This document shows, in pieces, positions 1 through 5,649 of a stretch of DNA of 5,649 nucleotides. How positions within the stretch are numbered: position 1 is the stretch's first letter; each line of letters opens with the position of its first letter. This DNA is from Pseudobacteriovorax antillogorgiicola. Its GTDB lineage: Bacteria > Bdellovibrionota_B > Oligoflexia > Oligoflexales > RGVZ01. Position numbers and translations under genes: made by a program. Location: the NCBI GenBank assembly GCA_945897695.1, contig CAMDGW010000160.1:1-5649 (forward strand), given 5' to 3'. Under the pieces are notes generated by a model. The model was not told where the DNA came from. It saw only the letters and a program-made list of their open reading frames with translations, and searched no databases.

Positions 1-1383
1 TCTTAGGCTACTCAAAAGATCCGAATAGTCCGACACTGTTGCCATCGGTCTGAAACGGGCGCGTTTGATATTTTCACTCGTTATAATTTCATCTTTCAGC
101 ATGGGGAAGCGATTAAATAGTCCCTTGATTACTTCCGCATTCTCAAAGCCGACTAGCTCAAGAAATTGCTGATCAATCAACCATAAGGCCGCCCCAAACT
201 TTCCTGATCGCCAAAATAGTTCAAGTTTGACCGTCGCATCTGGATTGATTGGCCGCAGGATACTGATAGCTTCAGCTCGAATTGAGTCGGCCGTCGATAT
301 GGCAAACTGGAATATAATCTTCGGATATTCCGTAAACAGAATTTCAATAGCCTTGGAAACATCTCCATCGGAGAGAACCTCCAAACCAAAGTTCACAGTA
401 TATCGAACCTGTTGAAGCAAACTTCTAAGGCCAGAGATATCATCAGAGGCAACACCACAAGCAGCCGAAACCGCATTAGCCAAGTAACCAAAGCTTCTCT
501 GCACATTTTCCATTGCCGCTTCATCCGCCTGACCAGAGGTCGTAGCGACTTTCAAAACTTTGTCTAGAAAAAGTTCCGCGACACCATCAGCGACACTCAG
601 CTCAGCTGAATTTTCGACAGCTTTTCTTGACTTCCACCTAGAATAAACTGCCTCACCATCAAACTTGGAGAAGAGCGCAAGACTCTCCTCACGCGTTACA
701 AATCCATCCTCTTCAAGTCTTGCATCACGGAATTGCTTGATCAAAGCTTCCTGCTCATTCGGCGGAAGCATGGATGCCATGCCCAGGAGAGAATAAATGT
801 AGGCCGCATCTTCGCCAATAGAGGCCTGCAATAGACCTTGTACGAATTCTTGAACTTTTTCATCTCCATCTTTGACCCGCCACCATAGAGTGTTACATGG
901 CATCGGGGTGAACTTATCTTGATCTTCTTGACCCAATTCTTCGAAAGCCTCTTCATCGACCATCTCAATAAAAGGGTTCAGAAGAGCGACTTGATACTCC
1001 TCATCAAGCCCTCTAAAGCGTTTGTAAAGTTGCTCAGGATCAATATTCCGATAAAGATCCAGCCAACGAATCGCTTGATGAACAGACAACCTACCGTCCT
1101 GCCAAGCCTCATTATCGATGATTGATACAAACTGCTCCTCGGAGAGCAACGGAAGAATTTCAAGAGCATCCTCAGGACCTTGGGTCACCAAGGCGAGGTA
1201 CATATCACGGCGGGGAATTGCATGGGTAGCTGCCACCGGATCTTCTGCGTCAAGTAGCGCCTTAAAATCCACTATCGGAACTAAAGATACTGATTTTACT
1301 GGGAAACTACTTTTCCATACGAGTGACTGCCACCCGGTATCTAACGACTGAATAACGGCTTCTTCGGACAAACGACCGGACAT
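1..1383 (-). CDS. DUF6178-family protein, 3' end cut off by the window edge
   Basis: An uninterrupted leftward frame of 461 codons runs from ATG at 1383-1381 off the left edge, so the C-terminus is missing. It starts MSGRLSEEAVIQSL. I recognise the DUF6178 pattern from three places: RRDMYLALVTQGPEDALEIL (residues 58-77); a Trp/Asp-rich stretch with EAWQDGRLSVHQAIRWLDL (92-110); and MASMLPPNEQEALIKQFRDA (202-221) followed by a basic/acidic LEEDGF segment. Near the window edge comes RARFRPMATVSDY (441-453), which resembles the conserved late part of the family. The protein is acidic and looks mostly alpha-helical, with an acidic patch at about 143-155, no signal peptide and no membrane segment, so it is probably cytoplasmic. 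Family members are, from memory, somewhat over 500 residues, so perhaps 100 are missing. A G-rich AGGGGG (1393-1388) could serve as the ribosome binding site at a short spacing. It is divergent from the prenyl synthase operon. The function is unknown; the family call is from remembered similarity and needs a profile search. Confidence 0.72.
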   Translation of the reverse strand, partial: MSGRLSEEAVIQSLDTGWQSLVWKSSFPVKSVSLVPIVDFKALLDAEDPVAATHAIPRRDMYLALVTQGPEDALEILPLLSEEQFVSIIDNEAWQDGRLSVHQAIRWLDLYRNIDPEQLYKRFRGLDEEYQVALLNPFIEMVDEEAFEELGQEDQDKFTPMPCNTLWWRVKDGDEKVQEFVQGLLQASIGEDAAYIYSLLGMASMLPPNEQEALIKQFRDARLEEDGFVTREESLALFSKFDGEAVYSRWKSRKAVENSAELSVADGVAELFLDKVLKVATTSGQADEAAMENVQRSFGYLANAVSAACGVASDDISGLRSLLQQVRYTVNFGLEVLSDGDVSKAIEILFTEYPKIIFQFAISTADSIRAEAISILRPINPDATVKLELFWRSGKFGAALWLIDQQFLELVGFENAEVIKGLFNRFPMLKDEIITSENIKRARFRPMATVSDYSDLLSSLR

Positions 1384-1401
1384 AGGGCCCCCTGACGACA
1401 A

Positions 1402-1419
1402 ATAGGACCCGGGTCTTAT
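1402..1419. promoter_or_regulatory. 18-bp near-perfect palindrome, candidate operator
   Basis: The sequence ATAGGACCCGGGTCTTAT is a dyad with no central loop. Eight of nine pairs are Watson-Crick and the remaining one (1405/1416) is G/T. It lies 18 bp upstream of the leftward DUF6178 start, inside the divergent intergenic region. Having no loop, it suits a dimeric DNA-binding protein better than an RNA hairpin terminator. On the minus strand it overlaps a weak promoter-like pair, TTGCAA (1441-1436) and GATAAG (1420-1415), with a short 15-nt spacer, so a bound repressor could block the DUF6178 promoter. The regulator is unknown and one palindrome may be chance. Confidence 0.35.
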
Positions 1420-1504
1420 CAAAAGCAGGTGTATTTTGCAACTTTTTTAATCAGGCCTGCTATGCCAGATGAATTAATGATTCCCTTAGATTAGGACTTC
1501 GAGT

Positions 1505-1510
1505 TATAAC
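1505..1510 (+). promoter_or_regulatory. Candidate -10 box for the prenyl synthase operon
   Basis: TATAAC matches five of six positions of the sigma-70 -10 consensus. No good -35 is seen 16-18 bp upstream (the area around 1481-1487 reads TTCCCTT), so this would be a weak or activator-dependent promoter. Transcription would begin near 1517, almost at ATG 1521 but about 34 nt before GTG 1551, which agrees with the downstream start being used. Confidence 0.3.
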
Positions 1511-1520
1511 CCCTGACTCG

Positions 1521-2621
1521 ATGAAAGCCGTTCCAGGAGAGCCATCCAAAGTGACCGAACCAACAATGACGCAGAGTCAAGTTACAAGTGACACTGGGCT
1601 AAACAGCCCGGCAATTGGATTTGATCTGTCACATTTGGAACCCAAAAAGCTCATTGATGAAGCATTGCTGCCTGTGTCGGAACTCTTGAAAGATCTAACA
1701 CCGCACTTAAAAACGTTGCTCAAGGCCAATACAGCCTCCAGTAAACATATTGTTGATCACGTGTTTTCCGGTAGCGGCAAACGCATCCGCCCAGCTCTCT
1801 ATTTTTTTTCGAGCCGTTTAGTGGACTATACAGGCGTTCACTTGATGCCCATTGCAGCGGTTTGCGAATATGTTCACACCGCAAGCCTGCTGCATGACGA
1901 CGTTATTGATAACAGCACGTTGCGTCGCGGAAAACCAACGCCCAATTCTATCTGGGGCGATGAATCTGCAGTGCTGGTGGGAGACTTGATTTACTCCCGC
2001 GCAAGCGAACTCATGGCTGAAACTGGTAGTCTCGAAATCGTATCAATGTTTGCCAAGGCCATCCGGCTGATGAGCGACGGAGAGCTTCTGCAACTTGAGC
2101 ACCTGTACAATCCAATGATGCCAGAAGACGCCTACTACAAAATTATTGAACACAAAACGGCTGTACTATTGTCTGCTGCCTGCAGAGCGTCAGCGGTCTT
2201 GGGCAACTCGCCTTTAGAAGCACGCGATGCCCTCAGTGAATTTGGACGCTGCGTCGGGTATGCATTTCAGCTTCTTGATGACGCATTAGATTACGCTGGT
2301 TCAGAGACGATGTTTGGAAAAAAAACCTTGTCAGACCTACCCGAAGGCAAGGTGACACTGCCCATCATCATGCTTAAAAAAATCGCTTCCCCTGAAGAGT
2401 GGGCTTATGTTGAATCATTGATTCACTCAGAAGAAATCACGGCTGACAGCATGCTCAACGTACTTGAGCTGGTTAATCGCTACGACACCGCTGGCAAGAC
2501 TTTAGAAGAGGCCTCAAAGTGGACGGACCGCGCTCTTGAAGCCCTCCGGCATTTCCCACAGTCTGCCGCCCGCAAAGACATGGAAACGCTAGCTCACCGC
2601 CTATTAATGCGATTCTCTTAA
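1521..2621 (+). CDS. Long-chain trans-polyprenyl diphosphate synthase (IspB/HepT type)
   Basis: This enzyme extends an allylic diphosphate with isopentenyl diphosphate units to a long all-trans chain, normally the side-chain precursor of ubiquinone or menaquinone; it is soluble and cytoplasmic. All hallmarks are visible: GKRIRP (86-91), the first Asp-rich motif DDVID (126-130) followed by LRRG (134-137), HKT (211-213), the second Asp-rich motif FQLLDDALD (249-257), and DLPEGKVTLP (272-281). The fourth and fifth residues before the first DD motif are Ser and Ala. Small residues there, where short-chain enzymes carry aromatics, imply a long product (about C30-C50; exact length not readable). 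At 366 residues it exceeds the usual ~320-335 because of a polar, unconserved N-terminal stretch of about 40. I give the outermost ATG as the boundary, but GTG 1551, preceded by AGGAGA, is at least as likely. It is the first gene of a three-gene operon, 23 bp before the peptidase. Confidence 0.93.
   Translation: MKAVPGEPSKVTEPTMTQSQVTSDTGLNSPAIGFDLSHLEPKKLIDEALLPVSELLKDLTPHLKTLLKANTASSKHIVDHVFSGSGKRIRPALYFFSSRLVDYTGVHLMPIAAVCEYVHTASLLHDDVIDNSTLRRGKPTPNSIWGDESAVLVGDLIYSRASELMAETGSLEIVSMFAKAIRLMSDGELLQLEHLYNPMMPEDAYYKIIEHKTAVLLSAACRASAVLGNSPLEARDALSEFGRCVGYAFQLLDDALDYAGSETMFGKKTLSDLPEGKVTLPIIMLKKIASPEEWAYVESLIHSEEITADSMLNVLELVNRYDTAGKTLEEASKWTDRALEALRHFPQSAARKDMETLAHRLLMRFS
1535..1540 (+). promoter_or_regulatory. 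Shine-Dalgarno-like AGGAGA that bears on the prenyl synthase start
   Basis: AGGAGA ends 10 nt before an in-frame GTG at 1551, a workable spacing. No comparable site precedes ATG 1521, and the next in-frame ATG (1566) is too far from it. If real, the prenyl synthase begins at residue 11 of the longest reading frame. Confidence 0.4.
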
Positions 2622-2630
2622 TATTTTCCT

Positions 2631-2636
2631 GGGGGG
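2631..2636 (+). promoter_or_regulatory. G-rich ribosome binding site supporting a TTG start
   Basis: A run of six G lies 8 nt before TTG 2645. It can pair with the CCUCC of 16S rRNA using G-U pairs, and it is the only such site between the prenyl synthase stop and the first conserved residues of the peptidase. The nearest ATG in frame (2720) lies at the very edge of the M16 fold and lacks a comparable site. Confidence 0.45.
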
Positions 2637-2644
2637 CGCAGACA

Positions 2645-3997
2645 TTGCAGCAGCATCCATCCGTGCCATTACCTTTAACGCATCTAGAAAAAACTGATTC
2701 TCAGTGGACCGAATGGGTGATGGAAAACCGGTTGCGCTGCCTGCACATTCCACTACCCAAAGATGACCCACGTTTTCAGGTGACGCTTCTCGTCGGCACG
2801 GGCAGCCGTTATGAACCAAAAGAAATTTCAGGCATCAGTCATCTGCTGGAACACATGATGTTCCGTGGGTGTGCTAAATATCCTTCTTTTTCCGATCTAA
2901 GCGAAGCCTTTGAGCGTCTTGGTGGAGAGTGGAATGCCGCCACAGGTCATGAGTATACTGAGTTTTATTTCAACGGTACCACAGCCAAAATTGATGCCGC
3001 GATAGAGCTTTTTGCAGACTTTATTCTCCGTCCTGCGTTGACAGATTTAGATACTGAACGCCGCATAGTTCTTCGCGAGCTCGAAGGCGAACTAAACGAA
3101 AATGGTGTGAGCACGGACCCAGACTTCCATATTTCGACAAAAATATGGCCTGATACACCCATGTCTATGCCCATTATTGGCTGTCCTGAAACACTCAATC
3201 ACATCACGATTAAAGACATCAAAGATTGGTTTTATCAGTGGTATACACCAGATAACGCTGTCGTCTGTGCAGTTGGTGGCAGCAGCCAAGATATCAAGAC
3301 ACTTTTGCAGAAAAATTTTGGAGAATGGAGCGCTAAGTCATCCAAGAAATTGATTGCACCAGTTAGTTCAAAATTTAAAGGCCCGTGTGCATTTTGGATT
3401 GAAAATAGCGACAACGAATATCAGATCCAAATAAGTTTTATTTGTGAGGGCACCGGTAGCCAGAAGACCGCCGCCTACGAACTCCTGTCACGAATTTTGT
3501 CAGATGGTTTTAGTAGTAGACTCACTCGCAGGATTCGCGAAGAGCTTGGTCTGGTCTATGACATTGGCTCTGACCTGCATCAATATGAAGGCATGGGACT
3601 TTTCAATATTACCGCGAGCGTAATCGGTGAGAATCTAAAACCATTCTTTAAAGAAGTATTTGCCGTTCTCTCTCATTTAAGCACATCAGATATTAGTCAC
3701 GATGAGCTTGATAAGCATAAGCACCGTGCACTGATAGATCTAGACATAACGACATCGGAGCCCTCAGCTCTTGCTTGGCGAGGAAGCTGGTCTGCCCTTT
3801 CTAAAACCGATGCCAAACTTTCTGCATGGGCAAAGAAGTATTCACACATTAGTAGTGTTGACATATTGCTAGCTGCGCGCGAGATATTTTCGCCCAAAAA
3901 TCTTTGTGTCACAGCCCTTGGCCCCAATGATCACGACCTGGACAAGGAGCTTGATCTTCTGATCAAAACATCTTGGCAGCAAGCTTGGTCAACATAA
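2645..3997 (+). CDS. M16-family zinc metallopeptidase, single chain of about 50 kDa
   Basis: This is an inverted-zincin peptidase related to bacterial YmxG/PepR-type proteins and the beta subunit of mitochondrial processing peptidase. The N-terminal M16 domain (about 28-175) has the zinc motif HLLEH (66-70) with catalytic Glu69, and ERRIVLRELEGE (138-149), whose Glu145 is 75 residues after the second His and should be the third zinc ligand. The C-terminal M16 domain (about 185-365) carries SSRLTRRIREELGLVY (290-305) with the Arg298/Tyr305 pair that helps bind substrate. Both halves of a working site are thus on one chain, so a homodimer is likely. There is no signal peptide, implying a cytoplasmic enzyme that cuts short peptides or presequence-like substrates; the true substrate is unknown. 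The TTG start is chosen because the fold begins at about residue 28 and a G-rich ribosome site precedes it. At 450 residues it is slightly longer than typical (~420). It is the middle gene of the operon. Confidence 0.93.
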   Translation: MQQHPSVPLPLTHLEKTDSQWTEWVMENRLRCLHIPLPKDDPRFQVTLLVGTGSRYEPKEISGISHLLEHMMFRGCAKYPSFSDLSEAFERLGGEWNAATGHEYTEFYFNGTTAKIDAAIELFADFILRPALTDLDTERRIVLRELEGELNENGVSTDPDFHISTKIWPDTPMSMPIIGCPETLNHITIKDIKDWFYQWYTPDNAVVCAVGGSSQDIKTLLQKNFGEWSAKSSKKLIAPVSSKFKGPCAFWIENSDNEYQIQISFICEGTGSQKTAAYELLSRILSDGFSSRLTRRIREELGLVYDIGSDLHQYEGMGLFNITASVIGENLKPFFKEVFAVLSHLSTSDISHDELDKHKHRALIDLDITTSEPSALAWRGSWSALSKTDAKLSAWAKKYSHISSVDILLAAREIFSPKNLCVTALGPNDHDLDKELDLLIKTSWQQAWST

Positions 3998-4003
3998 ACA
4001 CCG

Positions 4004-4009
4004 AAAGGA
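4004..4009 (+). promoter_or_regulatory. Ribosome binding site of the AI-2E-family permease
   Basis: AAAGGA is placed 7 nt before ATG 4017, inside the 19-bp gap after the peptidase stop. It is the most conventional translation signal in the window and fixes the permease start. Confidence 0.6.
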
Positions 4010-4016
4010 CTAAGCT

Positions 4017-5078
4017 ATGGCTCGGGAACAAGTTAATCCTCGGATCGGTCTCTGGCTATTACTCGGAATAAGCTTTTTCTTTTTCTACATGATGATTCTG
4101 ATAGCAAAGCCATTTCTTGTAGCACTTATTGCTGGTGGCATGATGGCAATAATGCTGAACCCTTGGTTTCGATTCTTAAGACGCCGTCTAACGCGCCATG
4201 TGGCTGCTGCTGTTGCAACGTTATCGATGGCAATTGTCGTCATCGTTCCCATGCTTATTTTGGCGGCTGTAGCTTTAAGAGATGCGACGACCCTAACCAA
4301 CTACTTATCTGGGGAGGCGTCCCAGGATCTTTTCAGTGATTGGTGGTCCCATTGGCGCACTGTCTTTGAAGGCGCGGCCCAAACCTATGGGCCATGGTTT
4401 GAAGGAGTGGATCTGGAAGGCAATGCGCTACTTGCGGGGAAGACTGTGCTGGACTGGATAAGCCGCACCGTCTTCAGAATCGCAGGTGAAACGCCTGCGC
4501 TCATACTTCAGCTCGTGATGGGAGTCTTGAGTTGCTATTTCTTCCTAGTGGATGGTCCAGCGTTTTTTATCTGGGTCAAAAGTATCTTGCCTATTTCCGC
4601 CAGTATCCAAAATGCAATTGCAAAATCATTTCGCGACGCAACAAGATCCACCCTGATGGCTAGCCTTACCGCAGCACTCGCTCAATCAGTAGTTGTAGTT
4701 TTGACCTTCCTTATACTTGGCATTCCGGGAGCCGCATTAGCAACGGGAACTACTTTCGTATTCGCCTGGATCCCTGTACTTGGGTCTGCACCAATTTTTA
4801 TGCTTGCTGCCATCTGGGCTATCACTCAGCAAGCCTGGTGGTCTTTGCTATTCATTGTCATTGCAAGCATCATAACGGGACTTGTGGATAATTTCGTAAG
4901 ACCCATGGTGCTCAAAGGTGGTAGCGACATACATCCGCTGGTCAGCCTCGTGGCTATCCTTGGTGGCATTGAGTTTTTCGGCCTACTTGGAGTTCTACTT
5001 GGGCCTGTCATCGTCGCCATGTTTATGGCCTGCGCAAGAGTATGGCCCCATCTTTTGGCTGACTCAAGCTCCACGTAA
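4017..5078 (+). CDS. AI-2E family (PF01594, YdiK/PerM/TqsA-like) inner-membrane transporter
   Basis: A 353-residue polytopic membrane protein with the length and layout of the AI-2E family. Hydrophobic segments are visible at about 11-30, 33-49, 63-87, 158-178, 213-236, 238-260, 262-285 and 307-340, with a soluble loop at about 90-150 rich in Trp and acidic residues. Family signatures are WIPVLGSAP (251-259), DNFVRP (291-296), HPL (306-308), and a Gly-rich final helix ending GLLGVLLGP (322-330). The positive cluster FRFLRRRLTR (51-60) after the second helix suggests a cytoplasmic loop. The family is named after E. coli TqsA, reported to affect autoinducer-2 export, but other members act as sodium or proton antiporters, so the substrate cannot be read from sequence. 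No luxS or lsr gene is in the window. It is the last gene of the operon and converges on the regulator gene with 18 bp between stops. Confidence 0.9.
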   Translation: MAREQVNPRIGLWLLLGISFFFFYMMILIAKPFLVALIAGGMMAIMLNPWFRFLRRRLTRHVAAAVATLSMAIVVIVPMLILAAVALRDATTLTNYLSGEASQDLFSDWWSHWRTVFEGAAQTYGPWFEGVDLEGNALLAGKTVLDWISRTVFRIAGETPALILQLVMGVLSCYFFLVDGPAFFIWVKSILPISASIQNAIAKSFRDATRSTLMASLTAALAQSVVVVLTFLILGIPGAALATGTTFVFAWIPVLGSAPIFMLAAIWAITQQAWWSLLFIVIASIITGLVDNFVRPMVLKGGSDIHPLVSLVAILGGIEFFGLLGVLLGPVIVAMFMACARVWPHLLADSSST

Positions 5079-5096
5079 CGCATCAAGTTATTCCAA

Positions 5097-5561
5097 TCAA
5101 CGCAATTCCACTTGGCGCTCAATTGGCGTATCTAACACCAAAAAGGTTTCTGTTGAATGGACGCCACTGATTGTTTGCAACTTCTCAGACAAGAACCCAT
5201 GTAAATCTGCGATGTCTTTCAGGAGAACTTTAATCAAAAGACTGTACTGGCCCGTTGTATAATGGGCCTCCAGTACCTCGGGCATCTTGTGTAGATGCTG
5301 AATCACCGATTTGTGCTGGCCTGCCTGTGATACGGTAATTCCAATTAATGCTGTTAAGCCAAAACCTAGCTTCAAATAATCAAATTCCAAGCGGGCTCCA
5401 CGAATGAGCCCAGACGCCTGCATCTTCCTGAAGCGTGTATTTACTGTGCCGTGAGCAACCTTCAGCTCCTTTGAAATCTCGAGCAATGGGCGACGAGCAT
5501 CACCTCTTAATTTGGCCAGTAACTTTCGGTCTAAACTATCAATTTTTTGTGTATCAGGCAT
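5097..5561 (-). CDS. Lrp/AsnC-family transcriptional regulator
   Basis: A small DNA-binding regulator with the two-domain Lrp layout. The N-terminal winged helix-turn-helix spans about 10-56, opening with LDRKLLAKLRGDARRPL and containing the recognition helix around VAHGTVNTRFRKMQ. The C-terminal alpha/beta RAM domain (about 64-142) forms the dimer/octamer and effector pocket. Members sense amino acids or related metabolites and often regulate themselves and a divergent neighbour. The usual GDxD in the pocket loop (as in E. coli Lrp) reads GQYS here (104-107), so both acidic residues are missing and the effector may differ. I prefer ATG 5561 (154 residues), which puts the conserved LDRK at the normal distance; a GTG at 5573 would add four residues, and neither has a strong ribosome site. 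Its own upstream region holds a dyad and a TATAAT box, which points to autoregulation. Confidence 0.92.
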   Translation of the reverse strand: MPDTQKIDSLDRKLLAKLRGDARRPLLEISKELKVAHGTVNTRFRKMQASGLIRGARLEFDYLKLGFGLTALIGITVSQAGQHKSVIQHLHKMPEVLEAHYTTGQYSLLIKVLLKDIADLHGFLSEKLQTISGVHSTETFLVLDTPIERQVELR

Positions 5562-5604
5562 TTTATCTATCACTTTGATTGTTAAAAGGTCATATTTTCA
5601 CTAT

Positions 5605-5635
5605 TAATTTCAATTTTTTTGAAAAATTGCAATTA
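5605..5635. promoter_or_regulatory. 31-bp imperfect dyad upstream of the Lrp/AsnC gene, candidate operator
   Basis: This is a dyad centred on T5620 with 15-base arms, of which 13 pairs are Watson-Crick. The inner part is CAATTTTT (5611-5618) against AAAAATTG (5622-5629); the outer part is TAATT (5605-5609) against AATTA (5631-5635). The exceptions are 5610/5630 and a T/G pair next to the centre. Lrp/AsnC operators are typically AT-rich dyads near their own promoter, which this resembles. It spans the predicted start point of the regulator transcript and the -35 of an opposing promoter. AT-rich DNA makes chance dyads easier, so confidence is moderate. Confidence 0.5.
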
Positions 5636-5647
5636 TATTTTGATAAT
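5619..5647 (+). promoter_or_regulatory. Sigma-70-like promoter pointing right, out of the window
   Basis: TTGAAA (5619-5624) and GATAAT (5642-5647) each match five of six consensus positions and are separated by exactly 17 bp. Transcription would begin just past the window edge and run away from the regulator. The -35 lies within the 31-bp dyad, so the regulator could control this promoter. The gene it would serve is not in the window. Confidence 0.45.
5632..5637 (-). promoter_or_regulatory. Perfect -10 box (TATAAT) for the Lrp/AsnC gene
   Basis: Read leftward, this is an exact TATAAT. A -35 box at normal spacing would fall at about 5654-5660, beyond the window, so only half the promoter can be judged. 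Transcription would start near 5625, inside the dyad, giving a leader of about 64 nt before ATG 5561. Exact TATAAT is less striking than usual in such AT-rich DNA. Confidence 0.45.
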
Positions 5648-5649
5648 AT

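Noticed and set aside
741..1351. Short frames on both strands (for example 741-968 and 978-1169 minus, 919-1125 and 1118-1351 plus)
   Set aside because: All lie inside the continuous 461-codon leftward frame. Their predicted proteins are low in recognisable motifs and unlike any family I know.
1436..1466. Rightward promoter TTGCAA (1436-1441) with TATGCC (1461-1466)
   Set aside because: The spacer is 19 bp and the -10 match is poor. TATAAC at 1505-1510 is a better -10 candidate for the operon.
1802..2325. Homopolymer runs T8 (1802-1809) and A8 (2318-2325) in the prenyl synthase gene, considered as phase-variation tracts
   Set aside because: They are only 8 nt long, lie in the middle of the gene and encode ordinary family residues (Phe-Phe, Lys-Lys). 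A housekeeping enzyme is an unlikely target for switching.
4017..5078. Quorum-sensing role (autoinducer-2 export) for the permease
   Set aside because: The family name comes from one member. Other members are ion antiporters, and no luxS or lsr gene is visible here.
4826..5262. Frames overlapping the permease and regulator 3' ends (4826-5122 minus, 4918-5262 plus)
   Set aside because: They are shadows of two well-supported genes, have no ribosome site and show no recognisable motif.
5603..5632. Alternative leftward promoter for the regulator: TTGCAA (5632-5627) with ATTAAT (5608-5603)
   Set aside because: The -10 lacks the leading TA of the consensus; the exact TATAAT at 5637-5632 is preferred, although its -35 is outside the window.
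1..5649. CRISPR array, insertion sequence, tRNA, rRNA, attachment site or toxin-antitoxin/defence system
   Set aside because: No regularly spaced repeats, terminal inverted repeats with a transposase, clover-leaf sequence or small paired genes were seen. The four complete genes and one partial gene are typical chromosomal families.

Overview
The window looks like an ordinary chromosomal stretch of a Gram-negative bacterium with moderate G+C (a little under half by eye). A DUF6178-type protein sits next to a long-chain polyprenyl diphosphate synthase, a single-chain M16 peptidase, an AI-2E-family permease and an Lrp/AsnC regulator. DUF6178 is best known from deltaproteobacteria and their relatives (Bdellovibrionota, SAR324, Desulfo- and Myxo-type lineages), so a member of that assemblage is my best guess. 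This is an inference from family distribution, not a sequence match. I see no mobile element, CRISPR array, rRNA or tRNA.

Layout. Positions 1-1383 hold the N-terminal 461 codons of a leftward gene whose 3' end lies outside the window; I read it as a DUF6178 protein. A 137-bp divergent intergenic region (1384-1520) contains a near-perfect 18-bp palindrome and a plausible -10 box. Three rightward genes follow with gaps of 23 and 19 bp, an evident operon: trans-polyprenyl diphosphate synthase (1521-2621, possibly starting at GTG 1551), M16 zinc peptidase with a TTG start (2645-3997), and AI-2E-family membrane protein (4017-5078). An Lrp/AsnC-type regulator (5097-5561) converges on the operon from the right with only 18 bp between the stop codons. 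The last ~90 bases are very AT-rich. They carry a 31-bp imperfect dyad flanked by two opposed promoter-like sequences, one for the regulator and one pointing out of the window at 5649.

How the parts may work together. The prenyl synthase makes the C30-C50 side chain for respiratory quinones (or a related long-chain prenyl diphosphate). The M16 enzyme is probably a cytoplasmic peptidase or processing protease, and the permease is an inner-membrane transporter of unproven substrate. No shared pathway is visible, and co-transcription may reflect general membrane housekeeping. The regulator seems to be its own unit. Its operator-like dyad suggests autoregulation plus control of an unseen gene to the right of the window, rather than of the operon. 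I found no clearly new multi-gene system. The parts most worth a second look are the regulator's divergent control region and the DUF6178 gene of unknown function.
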